Shown here one piece after another: positions 36,719 to 49,174 of a stretch of DNA of 64,000 nt. The position numbers and the translations under genes were made by a program. Under the pieces are notes generated by a model that had not been told where the DNA came from, searched no databases, and was given only the letters and a program-made list of their open reading frames with translations. How positions within the stretch are numbered: the stretch's first letter is position 1; each line of letters begins with the position of its first letter. This DNA comes from Calycina herbarum (Eukaryota; Ascomycota; Leotiomycetes; Helotiales; Pezizellaceae): NCBI GenBank assembly GCA_001414485.1, contig LLEY01000193.1:1-64000 (forward strand), written 5' to 3'.

Positions 36719-37961
36719 ATGTCATTCGGGTACTCGGTTGGCGACTTCCTGACAGGCGCCAATGTCGCGATCAAGATGTACCATATGCTGGCAACAACGA
36801 AGTGTTCAACCGTCGAACATGCAGAGATCATGCTAGAGTTGAAAATTTTGGAGGAAACCTTCAACGGGATAGTTGCTCTGAGCAAGAATCTAGCAGTGCG
36901 ATTAGATACGCTGAAAGGGGCTGAGCTACTTGCATTAGCGTCGGCGCAAACAATCCGTGACTTTTTGAAAAGAACAAAAACGGCAAGGGAAAAGATGAGT
37001 TGCCCAGGTACGGGAAATGTTATCTCGGAATCGTGGCGAAAAATGGGATGGGCTAATTTCAAACAGGATGAGTTGAAGGTTTTGAAAGATGGGTTACATG
37101 AAAGGCAGTCCCATATCCAGATGATTCTTCAGTTGGCCCAACTGTATGTGTATTGTGATCCTCGACTATGAAGCCGCTAACAAATCTTACAGTCAAGGAA
37201 GTACAACCCGCGCACCAGAGAGCAAAGCAGGTGATAGACTGGAAGTCAAGAACGAAATCGATGACGATGAAATTACCCAGCTCAAAGTGGAAATAACAAG
37301 CGGTCCGAGTCTTGACTCTGCGCCAGCTGAAACAAGGTTGAACATCATCATAGAGGAAGGGCACGAGGATATTTTGGGTGTAGAAGTAGAATACAGGAAA
37401 GAATCTACCACAAAGAAGAATTCCCGGCTACAAGTCAATAATGAAACTTCTCGAACCTCATCAAGCTGGCCTCAACCAGCAATTTCAAGACAAAGCTCGC
37501 CTCCTAGAGGTGCGTTTGGTAAAGTTGACAGACGCACCAAATTCTCGAAGTGGAACCCGGTCAGTTCTTCCAAGGCTTCCCAGACTCCTCTCAGACGAAG
37601 AGATGATGACCAAATGTCACCATCATCACCATCAACAAATCCAAATGGAGGGTACTTTGACCTTCCCTCGAAGAGCTCATTACCCCGAAGACCAAGTGCA
37701 CATGGTAGAAACTGGAGTAACACCAATTACCAAAGTAATGCTAAACCAACACCACTCGAACACCGACACTCACGTCTCTGGAGAGCACTGTACGGCTTGG
37801 TTATGGGTGGATATTTGTCAGCGGAAGACGTAGCAAGTAGTGCGAGCCCCTCTATGGATTTGGCTCTGCACTATTTGCACCCTTCAGAAATTACAGCTTT
37901 CAGCAACATTACGGAATATAACGATAAAATTGAATCATCAGAGGATCTCTTTAATTACTAA
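36719..37961 (+). CDS. Uncharacterised protein with fungal STAND-type N-terminal domain
   Basis: Exons 36719-37143 and 37193-37961 (49-nt intron, GCTAAC branch) give 397 residues. The N-terminus, MSFGYSVGDFLTGANVAIKM, is the usual start of the helical N-terminal domain found in many fungal STAND/HET-like proteins, and helices continue to about residue 140 (WRKMGWANFKQDELKVLKDGL). The rest (about 145-397) is disordered, rich in Ser, Arg and Pro, with a conserved-looking C-terminal segment ending LHPSEITAFSNITEYN. There is no nucleotide-binding or repeat domain, so it is a stand-alone version. Such domains are implicated in self/non-self signalling, but that is only a possibility here. Confidence 0.7.
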
Positions 37962-39104
37962 TAAGTCAATTTAGAGCTAATCTATATTTTTTGTGTATTT
38001 TTCTGACTTCTGTGGAGTGAGTCGACCCACCTTGACCAGAGCAAGTGTTTAAGTTTTATTTTTGTACGGCGTGTACGGATCAGTTTCACAAGAACATTAC
38101 TTGATCTGGATATAGAAGGGAGGGCTCGAATCATCAGCCGAGTGTCGGCCGAAGAGGCAGTAGCGACTCCGTTGAATGATTCTGAACTGAGGGAGATGAC
38201 GATGTATCATGTACATTGATATACGAATTAAGCTCATCTAACAAAGCTGAGATCTACGCCCAAGATTGTGATGAGATCCCCCTTGTTAGCCGTGCCGTGT
38301 CGACGAGAAGTAAACACAAAGCTTCCTGCAACTACAAACATAACTGTCATCAGGCCCCACAAAACTTCCAGTCATTAAGGTAAACACGAGCAAGCGCGCC
38401 GTTGGAATTCGTAGATAGTTAGTCCAAGACAGTCCTCAAGGAAAAAATCATAACGTAGTGAAAAGAAGAAAAATTTGACAGAGAGTTGGAAAGAGGATAA
38501 GCAGCAGGTTCACACCTGCCTCGTTGTTCCAGTTTTTTAATTCAATTCTAAACACTTAGAACAAACTGATAACATTTCAGATACTGGTAGCTGGAATGAT
38601 CAACTTCAATTACCTTAACACGTTGCGAAGTTTTCTTTTTCTTGTGGAGGAATACCCAAACTACGGTGACCTTCTCCGACCTTCACGCAATTCCCAAAAT
38701 GGAAATTGCGACGGGATGAAACAACGTCTCGAAACAACAGCAATCTCTTCAACACCACTACCAATTTCATGATCAAAATTCCGCAGGTTCCTTCATCCCT
38801 CCCCACTTCGGAGGAGAAGATCTTGTGGGGAAAAGGTGTTCGCGAGGGCATTCCAACCACTCAAAAGTCTATATCTTCTTTTCCGATCTCCGTCTCCATG
38901 ATCCACTTGGCTCCAGTTCTCTCCCGTCCCCTTCAAGATGAAGGAGACAGAATATAAGTCCGAAAAGGAAATAGAGTAACAAGAACATATATCATCTCAT
39001 CCCTTCACTCCTTCCTCAAACCTTCCCTCCCCACGGAATCACACACTCTTTCATCCGTTCCTTCTTACATTCATTCACGTCACTCATTTAACCCGTTTCT
39101 CACG
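37962..39104. other. Intergenic region
   Basis: About 1.1 kb. Contains copy 2 of the short dispersed inverted-repeat family at 38508-38600 and the promoter of the lyase gene. Short open frames near 38615-38957 have no domain. No gene supported. Confidence 0.5.
38508..38600. repeat. Short dispersed element, copy 2 (partial)
   Basis: Shares CACCTGCCT..GTTGTTCCAG with the left end of the 29131 copy, followed by TTCTAAACACTTAGAACAA, the internal word of the family. The right end is not found, so it appears truncated. Confidence 0.45.
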
Positions 39105-40812
39105 ATGGTACAATTAAACTCTTTCCTTCTCACCGGGCTGGCCTTCCTACCGTTTATTTCTGCTGCTTTTGTTCACCCCGGCCTTCTAGTGTCCGATACA
39201 GATATCACAAGAGTCAAGACAAAGTTGGCTGCGAAGCTTGATCCGTGGCAGAGCTCCTGGGAGAAACTTACTAGTATTCCGCTTGCGCAGAAGGGGTATA
39301 ATGATAGTGCTACGGCTACTGTTGTTAGAACTAGTAATGGACAAGCGCTTTGGCATGATGCTGCTGCTGCTTTTAATTTGGGGTTGAGGTGGAAGATTGA
39401 GGGGGATGAAGGTTAGTGAAAGTTTTCCTTTGCGATCGACTAAAAGTGGTTGCGAGTGATTTGGGTTCGTGTTTGTTTGGTTGGTTCTTGTGCTGGGGCT
39501 TTGGGGTAATATAGTAGATTATTATCAAGATTTGGAATGGAACACTCAAGTTCCAAAGTATATTGCCGTTTTCAATCTCCATCGCAAGAACCTCTTAGAT
39601 TTTGCTTCAATTTCAAAACTAACCTCCAACCCAGAATACGCCCAAGCAGCAGCCAAAATCCTCACCTCATGGGGAGAAAAGCTCTCAGCCCTCGACACCT
39701 CAGACGACCAATACCTAACCGCCGGCCTCCAAGGCTACCAACTCGTCAATGCAGCAGAGCTCATCCGAGACTACACCCCTTTCGCTGCCTCCGGCCTATC
39801 AACCTTCACCTCAATGTTCAGCGACGTAATCCTCTCCAAAAACATCTTCTTTCTCAACCATCAAGCGCCCTCAGAACATAACATCAAGCACTTCCACGCC
39901 AACTGGGAACTCGCCAATATGGCATCCGTCATGGCTTTCGGAGTCCTCACTGATAACTCTACACTCTTCGACTACGCGGTTGATTATTTTAAGACTGGTG
40001 AAGGGAATGGTGCTATTAATAATGCAATCACGAATATTGTTAAGGAACCCGGGACTGGTACTTTGATGGGACAACCCCAAGAAGCGGGACGGGATCAAGG
40101 ACATACAGCCCTCGACATCCAACTCTTCGGTGTCATCGCGCAACAAGCTTGGAATCAGGGCGAAGATCTTTATGCCTACAACAGTTCTCGTATCCTCCAA
40201 GGCACGGAGTATTTCTCGAGATATAATCTTGGGCAGGAAGTCCCATTTGAGCCTTGGACTAATTATATTGTCAATTTTACGATTATTAGTGAGGCGTCGA
40301 GAGGGGCAGTGAGACCGACTTTTGAGTTGTTGTATGCTCATTATGCTCAGATCAAGGGTGTTGAGGCGCCTTGGACGGGGAAGTATAGGGATTATGTGGT
40401 CGAGGGGATGGGTGGTTTTGAAGGAGGCGCGGGTTCTTTGGGAGAAGGCAGTGGCCATTTTGATGGAGTCGGATGGGGGAGTTTGTTGTATAGGTTGGAT
40501 GAGGGGGATGTTGAGGGTGCTTCTATTGGTACTAAGTCGTTGACGTCGAGCACTTCGACTTCGTCCATTCCAGTTGCTTCGAGCTCTTCAACATTGAAGA
40601 TATCAACCAGTTCCTCGCCCTCTTCTACCACGGCGTCTCCATCTGTATCCTCAGCACCCTCTGTGGAATCTGCCACCTCCACTGGAATCCAGATTTCGAC
40701 ATCGTCTTCTTCCACTCTTCAACCAACAACTCTTGCGACTGCCACAGCCAAGCCAACAGCCGAAGCACTTCCAACATCATCTGAGGACTTGGATGCTTGT
40801 TCCCCTCAATAA
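39105..40812 (+). CDS. Secreted alginate-lyase-fold protein with Ser/Thr-rich tail
   Basis: Exons 39105-39411 and 39635-40812 give 494 residues; the 223-nt intron has an AACTAAC branch and the join restores KIEGDEEYAQAAAKILTSW. Residues 1-20 form a signal peptide. The catalytic-type domain (about 25-385) is an alpha/alpha toroid of the alginate lyase/chondroitin AC lyase superfamily, with HNIKHFHANWELANMASVMA, QEAGRDQGHTALDIQLFGVI (R/H motif) and the Tyr-rich FSRYNLGQEVPFEPW. A Ser/Thr-rich, probably O-glycosylated linker of about 90 residues follows, with no carbohydrate-binding domain or GPI signal. It probably cleaves an acidic polysaccharide by beta-elimination outside the cell; the substrate is unknown. 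Confidence 0.8.
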
Positions 40813-41235
40813 ATTTTGTATATATCTTACTTCTTCTCAATTCTAAAGTTCATATGAACATTGACACAGCAGAGGTTCGAAGGACGAAGGACGACCTATT
40901 GTGAATAAAAGGTAGCCAGCAAAGGTCCTAACTTGGTGTTTCAACTAAGGGGATCCTAGATACTTTGAACAATTATTCTAGGTGATTTAAGAATGAATAT
41001 ATTTACTGCCAGTTCTATTGTTCACCAAGTTGCGGTTCATGAAACATGAATCATTAAAACGACAAGTATAAAGTGAACAAAGAAGCGTGTGAATATTTCT
41101 TGACTTAGACTCACTATACGGTGGCCCTGTAGAGCAAACCCGCACTCTCCCAGAATTACCCCGCCACCATCATCATCACCCTGAAGCACAGCACAGCAGC
41201 TACCCGTCCCTTGGGAAGCAACAGCTGTCAACACC
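40813..41235. other. Intergenic region with element fragment
   Basis: About 420 nt. Contains a short fragment of the dispersed element family (40958-41010, ending ATATTTACTGCC) and the RQC2 promoter. Confidence 0.4.
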
Positions 41236-44200
41236 ATGAAGCAACGACTTTCTTCTCTAGATGTCAAGGTATGCTACGATGACCCCCCATCCACATGAGG
41301 GAATCGACCTAGACTTCCACTAACATCCCCTTCCAGGTCATCGCTCACGAGCTCTCCAACGCCCTCCTCACCCTCCGCGTCTCCAACATCTACGACCTCT
41401 CCTCCAAAATCTTCCTCATAAAATTCGCAAAGCCCGAGAGCAAGCAGCAGATCATAATCGATTCCGGTTTCCGCTGTCATCTCACCGAATATGCTAGAGC
41501 CACGGCGGCCGATCAATCAGACTTCGTCAAGAAGCTGCGGAAATTCCTGAAAACTCGACGGGTTACGTCAGTCTCGCAGATTGGCACAGACAGAATCATC
41601 GAATTCCAATTCAGCGATGGTCTCTACAAATTATACCTTGAATTCTACGCCTCGGGGAATATCATCTTGACGGGTAAAGAGCTGAATATTCTAGCGTTGC
41701 TAAGGATTGTACCGGAAGGGGAGGCGCAGGAGGAGTTGAGGGTGGGATTGAAGTACTCGTTGGATAATAGACAGAATTATAAGGGGATTCCGACTTTGAC
41801 GAAGGAACGACTTCAAACTGCTTTGCAAAAGGCAGTTGATCGGGGAGACGATGGATTGGTTGCGGGGAAGAAGGCGAAGAAGAAGGGCGCGGATGCGCTG
41901 AGAAGGGCTTTGGCTGTTTCTATCACTGAATATCCTCCAATGCTGGTCGACCATGCGATGCGAATAATGAACTTCGATTCAGCCCTCAAGCCTGCCGAGG
42001 TTTTACAAAACGATGGGTTGTTGGATAATCTTATGCGATCACTGCAGGAAGCACAAAGGGTCATTGAGGAAATAACGAGCTCGAACGTCGCAAAGGGATA
42101 CATAATAGCGAAGAAGAAGGATGGCTATGAGGAAACGTCCGAAGATGGGGATGCGCGAAAGGGACTCTTATACGACGATTTCCACCCTTTCCGCCCGCAG
42201 CAATTCGAAGGCGACCCAAGCACGAAGTTTCTGGAATTCGAGGGGTTTAATAAGACAGTGGATGAGTTTTTCTCTTCCATCGAAGGTCAGAAATTGGAGT
42301 CCAAGTTACAGGAACGAGAATTGGCCGCCCAACGAAAGATACAAGCCGCAAGACGGGATCAAGAAAAGCGACTCGATGGATTACAAGAGATCCAGGCACT
42401 CAATGAGCGGAAAGCAGCAGCGATCGAGGCAAATGTGGAGAGGGTGCAAGAAGCTATGGATGCTGTTAATGGTCTGATAGCACAGGGAATGGATTGGCTG
42501 GAAATTGGAAAGCTCATTGAAGTCGAGAAGAAGAGGGGCAACCAGGTGGCAGCCATGATCAAACTTCCCTTGAAACTTCACGAAAATACAGCTACCTTAC
42601 TATTGAATGAGGAAGTCTTTGAAGAAGAAGAGGATTCAGCCTATGAAACGGATGACAATGTATCTGATAGCGAGGATGAGGGGGCAAAACGGAAAGAAGC
42701 AAAGCAAAAAGAGGTTGAAAAGAGATTGACGATTGATATTGATCTCGGAATATCCCCATGGAGTAATGCTCGCGAGTACTACGACCACAAGAAAATGGCC
42801 GCTACCAAGGAAGAGAAGACGCTGCAGTCATCAACCAAAGCACTGAAAAGTCAAGAGGCGAAGATTGCACAGGATCTGAAGAAGGGGTTGAAGCAAGAAA
42901 AAGATGTCTTGCGACCCGTCCGGAGACAAATGTGGTTTGAGAAGTTTTCTTGGTTCATCTCTTCTGATGGCTATCTTGTTCTTGGTGGGAAGGATGCTCA
43001 GCAAAGTGAAATGTTGTATAAAAGGTATATGAAAAAGGGGGATGCATATCTTCACGCTGATATTCAGGGAGCAGCTGTGGTGGTTGTTTGCAATGACCCG
43101 AAGACACCGGATGCACCGATTCCACCCTCAACTCTTTCACAAGCTGGAAGTTTGGTCGTTGCATGTTCGAGTGCTTGGGACTCGAAAGCTGGCATGTCTG
43201 CTTGGTGGGCAAATGCAACACAGGTTTCCAAATCCGCTCCAGGTGGGGACTTTTTGCCAGCTGGAAGCTTTTCTATAAGTGGGAAGAAGAATTTCCTTCC
43301 TCCTGCTCAATTACTCCTTGGCTTTGGGGTCATTTTCCGCATCAGCGATGAGTCCAAGTCTCGACATATGAAGCATAGAGTAATTGATGATTCGTCGTCA
43401 GTCGCCGAAACCTCAAGCAGTATTCTTGGTAGTGAAGCGGGGGTGAGTGAGTTAGCTGGTACACCTCCCGCATTAATCGACGACGATGAAAGCGACGACG
43501 GAGAAGATCGGGAATCAGACGACGAGGAACTGGAACCAAAGTCCAATCCACTCCAAACTCAATCTGGCATTGAACCGCATATCTCAGACGAAGACAATGA
43601 TGTTACGAATCTCATCGAAGACCTCAAGATAGAAGAAAAGCCCGTCACAATCGAGCCCAAACCACCATCAAATCACCCTGATGAGTCCGACAATGAGAGC
43701 GAAGCTCCAACCGATCTCAACATAACCACGGGTACACAAACTCCCAACCCCCAAAATCTCAACAAGAAGGGTGGTCCCGCCCCGCTAAAGCGTGGCAAGA
43801 AGGGGAAAGCAAAGAAAATGGCGACCAAATACAAAGACCAAGATGAAGAAGACCGCTTAGCAGCTCAACAACTCATCGGTTCCTCGGCTGGGCAGGAGAA
43901 AGCCCGTGTCGAAGCGGAATCTAAGGAAAAGAGGGAGTTGGAACTTGCCTTCCAAAAAGAACGAAGGAGGGCACAACATGCACGTACCCAGCAAGAAACT
44001 GCTGCGCATGAGAAATTGAGGAGGGAGAAGATGGAGAAGGGCGAGGATGAGATAGATGACGCTGAAGAGGAGAAGATGGCTGCTTTGGATTCGCTTGTTG
44101 GGACGCCGATGAGGGGGGATGAGATATTGGAAGCTATTCCTTTCTGCGCCCCATGGTCAGCGATGGGGAAGTTTAAGTATAAAGCTAAGATTCAGCCGGG

Positions 44201-44486
44201 GGCGCAGAAGAAGGGGAAGGCTGTTAAGGAAATTCTTGGACGGTGGGTTGCTGCGTCCGCGGCCAAAGGAGTGGTTGATGAGAAGGCTGAGGATGGGGAG
44301 AGGATGTGGCCTAGGGAGGTGGAACTTTTGAAGGGGTGGAAGGTTGAGGAAATCACGAATACTATTCCTGTTAGTAAGGTGAGGGTTATGATGGCCGGGG
44401 GTGGGGGGAGCGCGGTGAAGGGTGGTCAAGTGAAGGGGAATGGGAAGGGGGGGAAGGTTAGTGGGAGGGGGAGTAAGAAGAGATGA
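41236..44486 (+). CDS. RQC2: Ribosome quality-control factor Rqc2 (NEMF/Tae2)
   Basis: Binds stalled 60S subunits with peptidyl-tRNA, recruits the ligase Ltn1 and directs C-terminal Ala/Thr (CAT) tailing. Exons 41236-41268 and 41337-44486 (68-nt intron) give 1060 residues. The 11-residue first exon, MKQRLSSLDVK, is needed for the conserved start. NFACT-N spans about 1-500 and keeps D9, D96 and R97 (GTDRIIEF), equivalents of yeast D9/D98/R99 required for CAT tailing. A coiled-coil follows (about 215-290). NFACT-R lies at about 545-665 (WFISSDGYLVLGGKDAQQ, KGDAYLHADIQGA). An acidic, Ser-rich linker leads to NFACT-C near 940-1000 (IPFCAPWSAMGKFKYK). The C-terminus is Gly/Lys-rich. A full-length, intact gene. 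Confidence 0.95.
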
Positions 44487-46126
44487 AGAGCATGAATAAA
44501 TACTGGGTAGCATTAGAAATGAAAGTTTATTGAATGTGGGTTGGGGTTTTCGGTGTTTGGTGGGGGTTTTTTGTAAGTATGTTTCTGGGTCTTTGATTCT
44601 TTTCTTGCTTGCGGCCTCATGTTTTCCTATGTTACTCGTACCTACATGTGTTGAAGTGCTCTTTGTCTTGAATCTCGAGGTTAGGAGCCCATTTTATTTT
44701 CGAGAGAAGTTTGATTCCCGCTACTTCCTCGCATCAGTTATCTTCTTTCTCCTTACCTTGTTATCTGCATCTCGAATGAAATCAAAGTACGGGTTGTGTT
44801 AGGAATTTATGATATCCACACCTTCTCCTTTTACTTTTTGTATTGACTGGGATTTTTTCATGTCGGCTGATAATTATGATATTGTATTCCTTCTCTTAGT
44901 ACTTGGGGTTTTGTGAGTCAAGCTTTGATGTTGGTTAGTTAGCCTGTTGGGGTGGTGCTTGGTTCATGATGGCGCGAGTGAGTGAGGGTTGGGGGTGTAT
45001 CGGAGAAATGCAAGTGCCTTGATTTCCTGCGGTGTTTGGTGAGAGAGGATTGTTGTGGATCTTAAGATTTGGTATGGGGGTGTTGGTTGTTCTATTTGGC
45101 TAGTGCCATTGAATTGTTTTTCTTTGTCATCTTGAGGGTTTCGGTCAGCTGGAAGTTGAAGGCAAAATCACACTTGGTGGCAATATATGTTTCGTCGACC
45201 TAGGAATGAAGGGCTTCTCAGAAAGCGAATACTTAGGGTATTTTATAGTGTCGAGTGGCAAGAACGTTCGCTGCCTCCACTCTTCCATCGTTCTCTCCCC
45301 CGTTCCTGTCTTGTCAAGGTCGCCTATTTTGCGAAATACAGTCGACTTTTTATTGATAGGAAAACGATACAATGTTATTCTTGATTATTGGGGGTAATTT
45401 CTTGAGAGGCTTGGGTGCTTGAGATGATTGCTCTACACGGTGGGAGATTGTTAGGAGATGGTGGTTGAGTGCTCGTGGTGGACATCAAAAGTGGCAGTAA
45501 ATGGCTCGTTTTTTTAACTTTAATTGCCAAATACTTCAGGACAATTGAACTTGATTGTTCTAAAACACTCGGGATAATATTCTAAATTGTCCTAGGTGTT
45601 TGTAATAATAATTATGTATTCTCCTAAAAAGCTGGAAAAACGAAAGCTAGGTAGGTAGGCTGGGCAGGTACGTATTTACTGTTACTTTTCATGTCTATCG
45701 CGGGGGTTGTTTTCTTAGTGTGCGAGTTTTGTATAATAAACTATTTTAAGTCCTTTGTAGCGTGCCACTTAGTGTGGATTGACGAAAAGCGTTCTTCTAG
45801 CTAAGTTATTTTAGTTGTTGGGTATGTTTAACTACTCTCGTAATGCCCGAATTTTGTGGTAATAATGCCTATTGTAATGTTTAAATGAGTTTTTCTTCTA
45901 GATTTTACGACCGCTCGATCCCTAAGTCACCAAATAATGCCGTCAGAATAGTGCAGTGATTAGGAACTTAATTTCTCGCCGAGAGGTATAAGTTCCAGCA
46001 TTTCCCCCATAAATATTTCCTGTTCACAGTCAGTGATACCTCTCTTTTGCTTATTTGCACAATATTTCTTGTCTACAATTATAGACGCCAAGAGCAACGA
46101 TTCGCTCCTTCCATCTTTTGAACACC
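44487..46126. other. Intergenic region with element copy
   Basis: About 1.6 kb. Contains the best copy of the short dispersed element (45491-45684) and no supportable gene. Several open frames of 60-90 codons (for example 44530-44802) lack domains and have no splice partner. Confidence 0.5.
45491..45684. repeat. Short dispersed inverted-repeat element, copy 3
   Basis: About 194 nt bounded by imperfect inverted ends (left GTGGCAGTAAATGG, right GTATTTACTGTTAC). Inside are TTGTTCTAAAACACTCGG and TTCTAAATTGTCCTAGGTGT, plus GTAGGTAGGCTGGGCAGGTA near the right end. It matches the copies at 29131 (in reverse) and 63409. Confidence 0.6.
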
Positions 46127-47556
46127 ATGAGTCTCGCACTTGCCAACAAAGGCTCAGCAATTATGGCTGGTACTACCCCGGGTGCTTCCGCAAAGTAAGT
46201 ATTCCTCGGCGTCACTTCTAAAATAGAAGCCCTCAACTGACAACATCAATAAGGATGCCCAAAAGGAAATCGAACTGGCCCTTCCCTCTTGAGGTGAGGG
46301 AAAGGATTTATGAACACCTCTTCCATCAGCCAAATACCATCACAATGCACCCCAAGGATGTCCTCATTAGAGAGTACAACACGGGATTTCTCAAATTCGG
46401 AATTGACACAGCCATCTTTGGAGTGAACAAAGCGATCTCGGGCGAAGCCCAGGTTGTCTTTAAGAGACGTGGATTCATGCTTTTCACTGTGACGAAAAGC
46501 TACACCGCAGCTTTCGTCCGCCAAATTATCCCATCAAAGATAATTGCGGCCGAGCAAAAGTGCGATGTCCCATCGCCTCTCGAAATCGCCATTTGCAACG
46601 AGTCGCATGTTGACCACGAAAGTTACCCAGCAAGATATGGTGCAAGACATGGGTATAAATATTATACCTTAGTCTTCGACCTCCGGTATCTCGATCGTCT
46701 GGTCGATGTATTGAACGCCTTCCGAGCAAATCACAAATACGCTTCCTGGACGGGACGGGATTACACGACATTTCGAGAAATGGAGATTACAGTCCATCCC
46801 AAATTCGACAATCTTGGTGGTCATGATAACATCCTCGGGAACTCGCTCTACTGCCTGAAAAGTCTTCAATTAGGACTCACTTTCCAAGAGCTTGACCGGA
46901 TAGGAGGACAATCACTGAGAATCGACATTCTATCCGACCTGGATGAGAAAGATGAGAGGACTATCCTCAATTTGGCAGCAAGCATTTGCCAACCCTCTTA
47001 TGAAGATGACTCCTCCATCGAGTTCTTGGAAAGATTAGAGAGGAAAGCAGAAAGTTTCCTCACCAAAGGCGACTTGGTCGGTGGTCGCGCGTACTATCTG
47101 ATAACATTCACGTGTCTGAGCGACTCCGAAAATGGGACGCTTATACCCTTCCAGAACATAATGCCCACTTCTCTATTTAGATGCTCTCACATCGAGACAC
47201 ATCTTGGTTTAAGGAAAGAAGCGCGGAGGCATGCCACGGAAGGCTTTGAGTACTCTCAATGGCACGATATTCCGATTCCCTTCGAGGAAGTGATGGCATA
47301 TTTCCCTCTTGCTTACGAGTATGACCTGCAAGACAGCTTGGAGGTGCTCGAGACAGCTTGGGGAACGTACACGGGGGAAGAGGAAAAGGCGTGGACCAAA
47401 AGGGAATTCGACGTTGTTGTTGAAAAATGTAAAGCAAATGAGCGTCTTGGATACGATCTCGAGGATATACAGGATTTCGCTCCCGAGTTGGCGAAGACGA
47501 TCGTTACTGCTTTGCCGATTTGGAACACGATGGATCAAAACACGGAAGCTGGATAG
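46127..47556 (+). CDS. Uncharacterised fungal protein with F-box/2EXR-like start
   Basis: Exons 46127-46194 and 46254-47556 give 456 residues; the 59-nt intron has GTAAGT and ends ATAAG. The second exon alone also starts with ATG (MPKRKSNWPF), so a shorter 433-residue start is possible. The segment FPLEVRERIYEHLF is the motif seen at the head of many fungal proteins with F-box- or 2EXR-like N-termini, and FKRRGFMLFTV / GVNKAISGEAQVVF fit that family layout. The remainder is mixed alpha/beta without a recognised domain. Function is unknown; a ubiquitin-ligase adaptor role would be speculation. It ends about 270 nt before a transposon block. Confidence 0.68.
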
Positions 47557-47843
47557 GTACAATCTGAGAATCCGATGTTGGAGGGGCATGAGGAGGATGG
47601 GACCCGGAGAAATGAGGAGAGGGATCGTCATCGTGATGATGATTCTAATGGGGTGGAGAGATTAACAGGTCTTCTGTCATCATCACTTTTATAATAGTCG
47701 CCGGTTCCTACCCCCTCCGCGTCAGTTTCAAATAAATTAAAATGCATATGACCAATCATTTGAGGTTCCAATGCCGTGGCATTATTCTTTGATGATTTTT
47801 TCCAAGGGCGTCTTCCTGGCCGTAGTACGGCATCCTGAATGTA

Positions 47844-49174
47844 AGAGTTGGGGCCACAGCTCGTGGCACACCTAAGCGAGAACATCAAAACCTACACCTT
47901 ATTTTTAAAAATATACTATAAATCCAATTCTAATTATTTAACTTTAAATTTAAAAGTTGTATTAATTAATAGTAGCTAGTCCGCGTATATTAATAACATC
48001 TTCTAATTTACATGTTAATCTCTTAGTTTATACCTGATAATCACGTGGATCTACTAGATCCTAAAGCCTTTGAATCTCCTTAATCAACTCCTCCTTAGAA
48101 GTCGGTACAAAGAGCAACTTCTTTAACACTTCTTTCATCTACCGCTAGACCTTCTCAATTACGTTTAAATCAGGTAAAGAAGGAGGCTAATTAAAGCCAC
48201 GGATGTTATGTTAGAGCTTAGCTAAGCGAGCATGTCCCTTGTATACCTTTGAACCGTCCTCTATAAAGATATAGTCGGTACCGAGCTTATCGAATAAGGG
48301 AAAGATAACTAGATTAAGAACTTGATCCCTATAGGCGCGGGAATTCACCCCTCTACAGCCTTGTTCCTTCTCTAAGAAGACAAGAGGAGACTTATAATCC
48401 TAGCTGATCGTACCCTAAATTATAACCGACACCCTCCCTAAGCAATATGTCGACCTAATACAATCTTAACACCTCTTTTCGTCTACCTAACGTATTACAT
48501 AGACTCTCCTACTCTTTCTAAGCTCAAATATATACTTGTCTAACTATATAACCTTCCTCTAGTCCCCCCCCTTGGATTCGAGGCAGCATAGTCAGAAGTC
48601 CCTTACCAACGGTGTTCTAGTGTAAAACTAAGACGCTTTTTAGCTTGTTTCTAGGATATAAAAGGTCGAGGGCATGCTATATAGCGACGGTAGCCTACGT
48701 AGCGTAGTTCTCGTCGAATAGCACGTGCTAATGCGTCGATACCGAGGAGGTTTCAGACTTGCTTATAAGTTATATAACGAGTAGTATAATTTATTAATAT
48801 AAATCGAATAATCCGGCGTAGATCCCTCTTTCCTAGTCGCCTCCTTTGATACTGCTTCCCTTTCTATATACGTCGACTTGTTCCGTCCTTGCAAATCCGC
48901 CTCGCAGTGGTTCTAGGAACCCCTAATTCTTTGTGTATCTACCCCTATGATTTTCCGTTGCTTCGCGCTTGTCGTACTCTAGCCCTTTTCGGTGTATGCC
49001 AATTATAACCAGGTTCATGTATAGGAGAGGGGGAGAGGATTCGGTCTGCCATTCTTAATTTAGAGAGTTTTAGATGAAAGGTTGAATTATAGTAGATTTT
49101 TGAAAAGGGAGTGTCAGAAATTAAGGTGGGGGGCAATCTCGCTTAGGTGTGCCACGAGCTGTGGCCCCAACTCT
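47844..49174 (-). mobile_element. Tc1/mariner-type DNA transposon, RIP-damaged
   Basis: 1331 nt bounded by perfect inverted repeats of at least 37 nt (beginning AGAGTTGGGGCCACAGCTCG) and flanked by TA on both sides (47842-47843, 49175-49176), the Tc1/mariner target duplication. The minus strand carries a broken transposase. The N-terminal part near 49052-48945 reads MADRILSPSP... TPKRARVRQARSNGKS, a helix-turn-helix-type start. Near 48275-48215 is IFIEDGSKVYKGHARLA, and near 48188-48150 PPSLPDLNVIEKV, both DDE-domain landmarks. Conserved Trp positions are TAG stops (N*PPSLPD, KV*R*MKE), consistent with CpA-to-TpA RIP changes. It is not able to make a transposase. Confidence 0.85.
48060..49052 (-). 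pseudogene. Transposase remnant of the Tc1/mariner element
   Basis: Coordinates run from the likely start near 49052 down to about 48060 on the minus strand. The frame is interrupted by many stops, several at positions where Tc1 transposases have Trp. The landmarks are listed in the element entry. No single frame is open for more than about 65 codons. Confidence 0.6.

Noticed and set aside
39469..39634. In-frame extension upstream of lyase exon 2
   Set aside because: It is inside the intron; the family join GDE-EYAQ requires removal, and a good branch point precedes the acceptor.
47628..47888. 86-codon minus-strand frame spanning the left end of the transposon block
   Set aside because: Runs through the terminal repeat of the Tc1/mariner element and has no conserved features.
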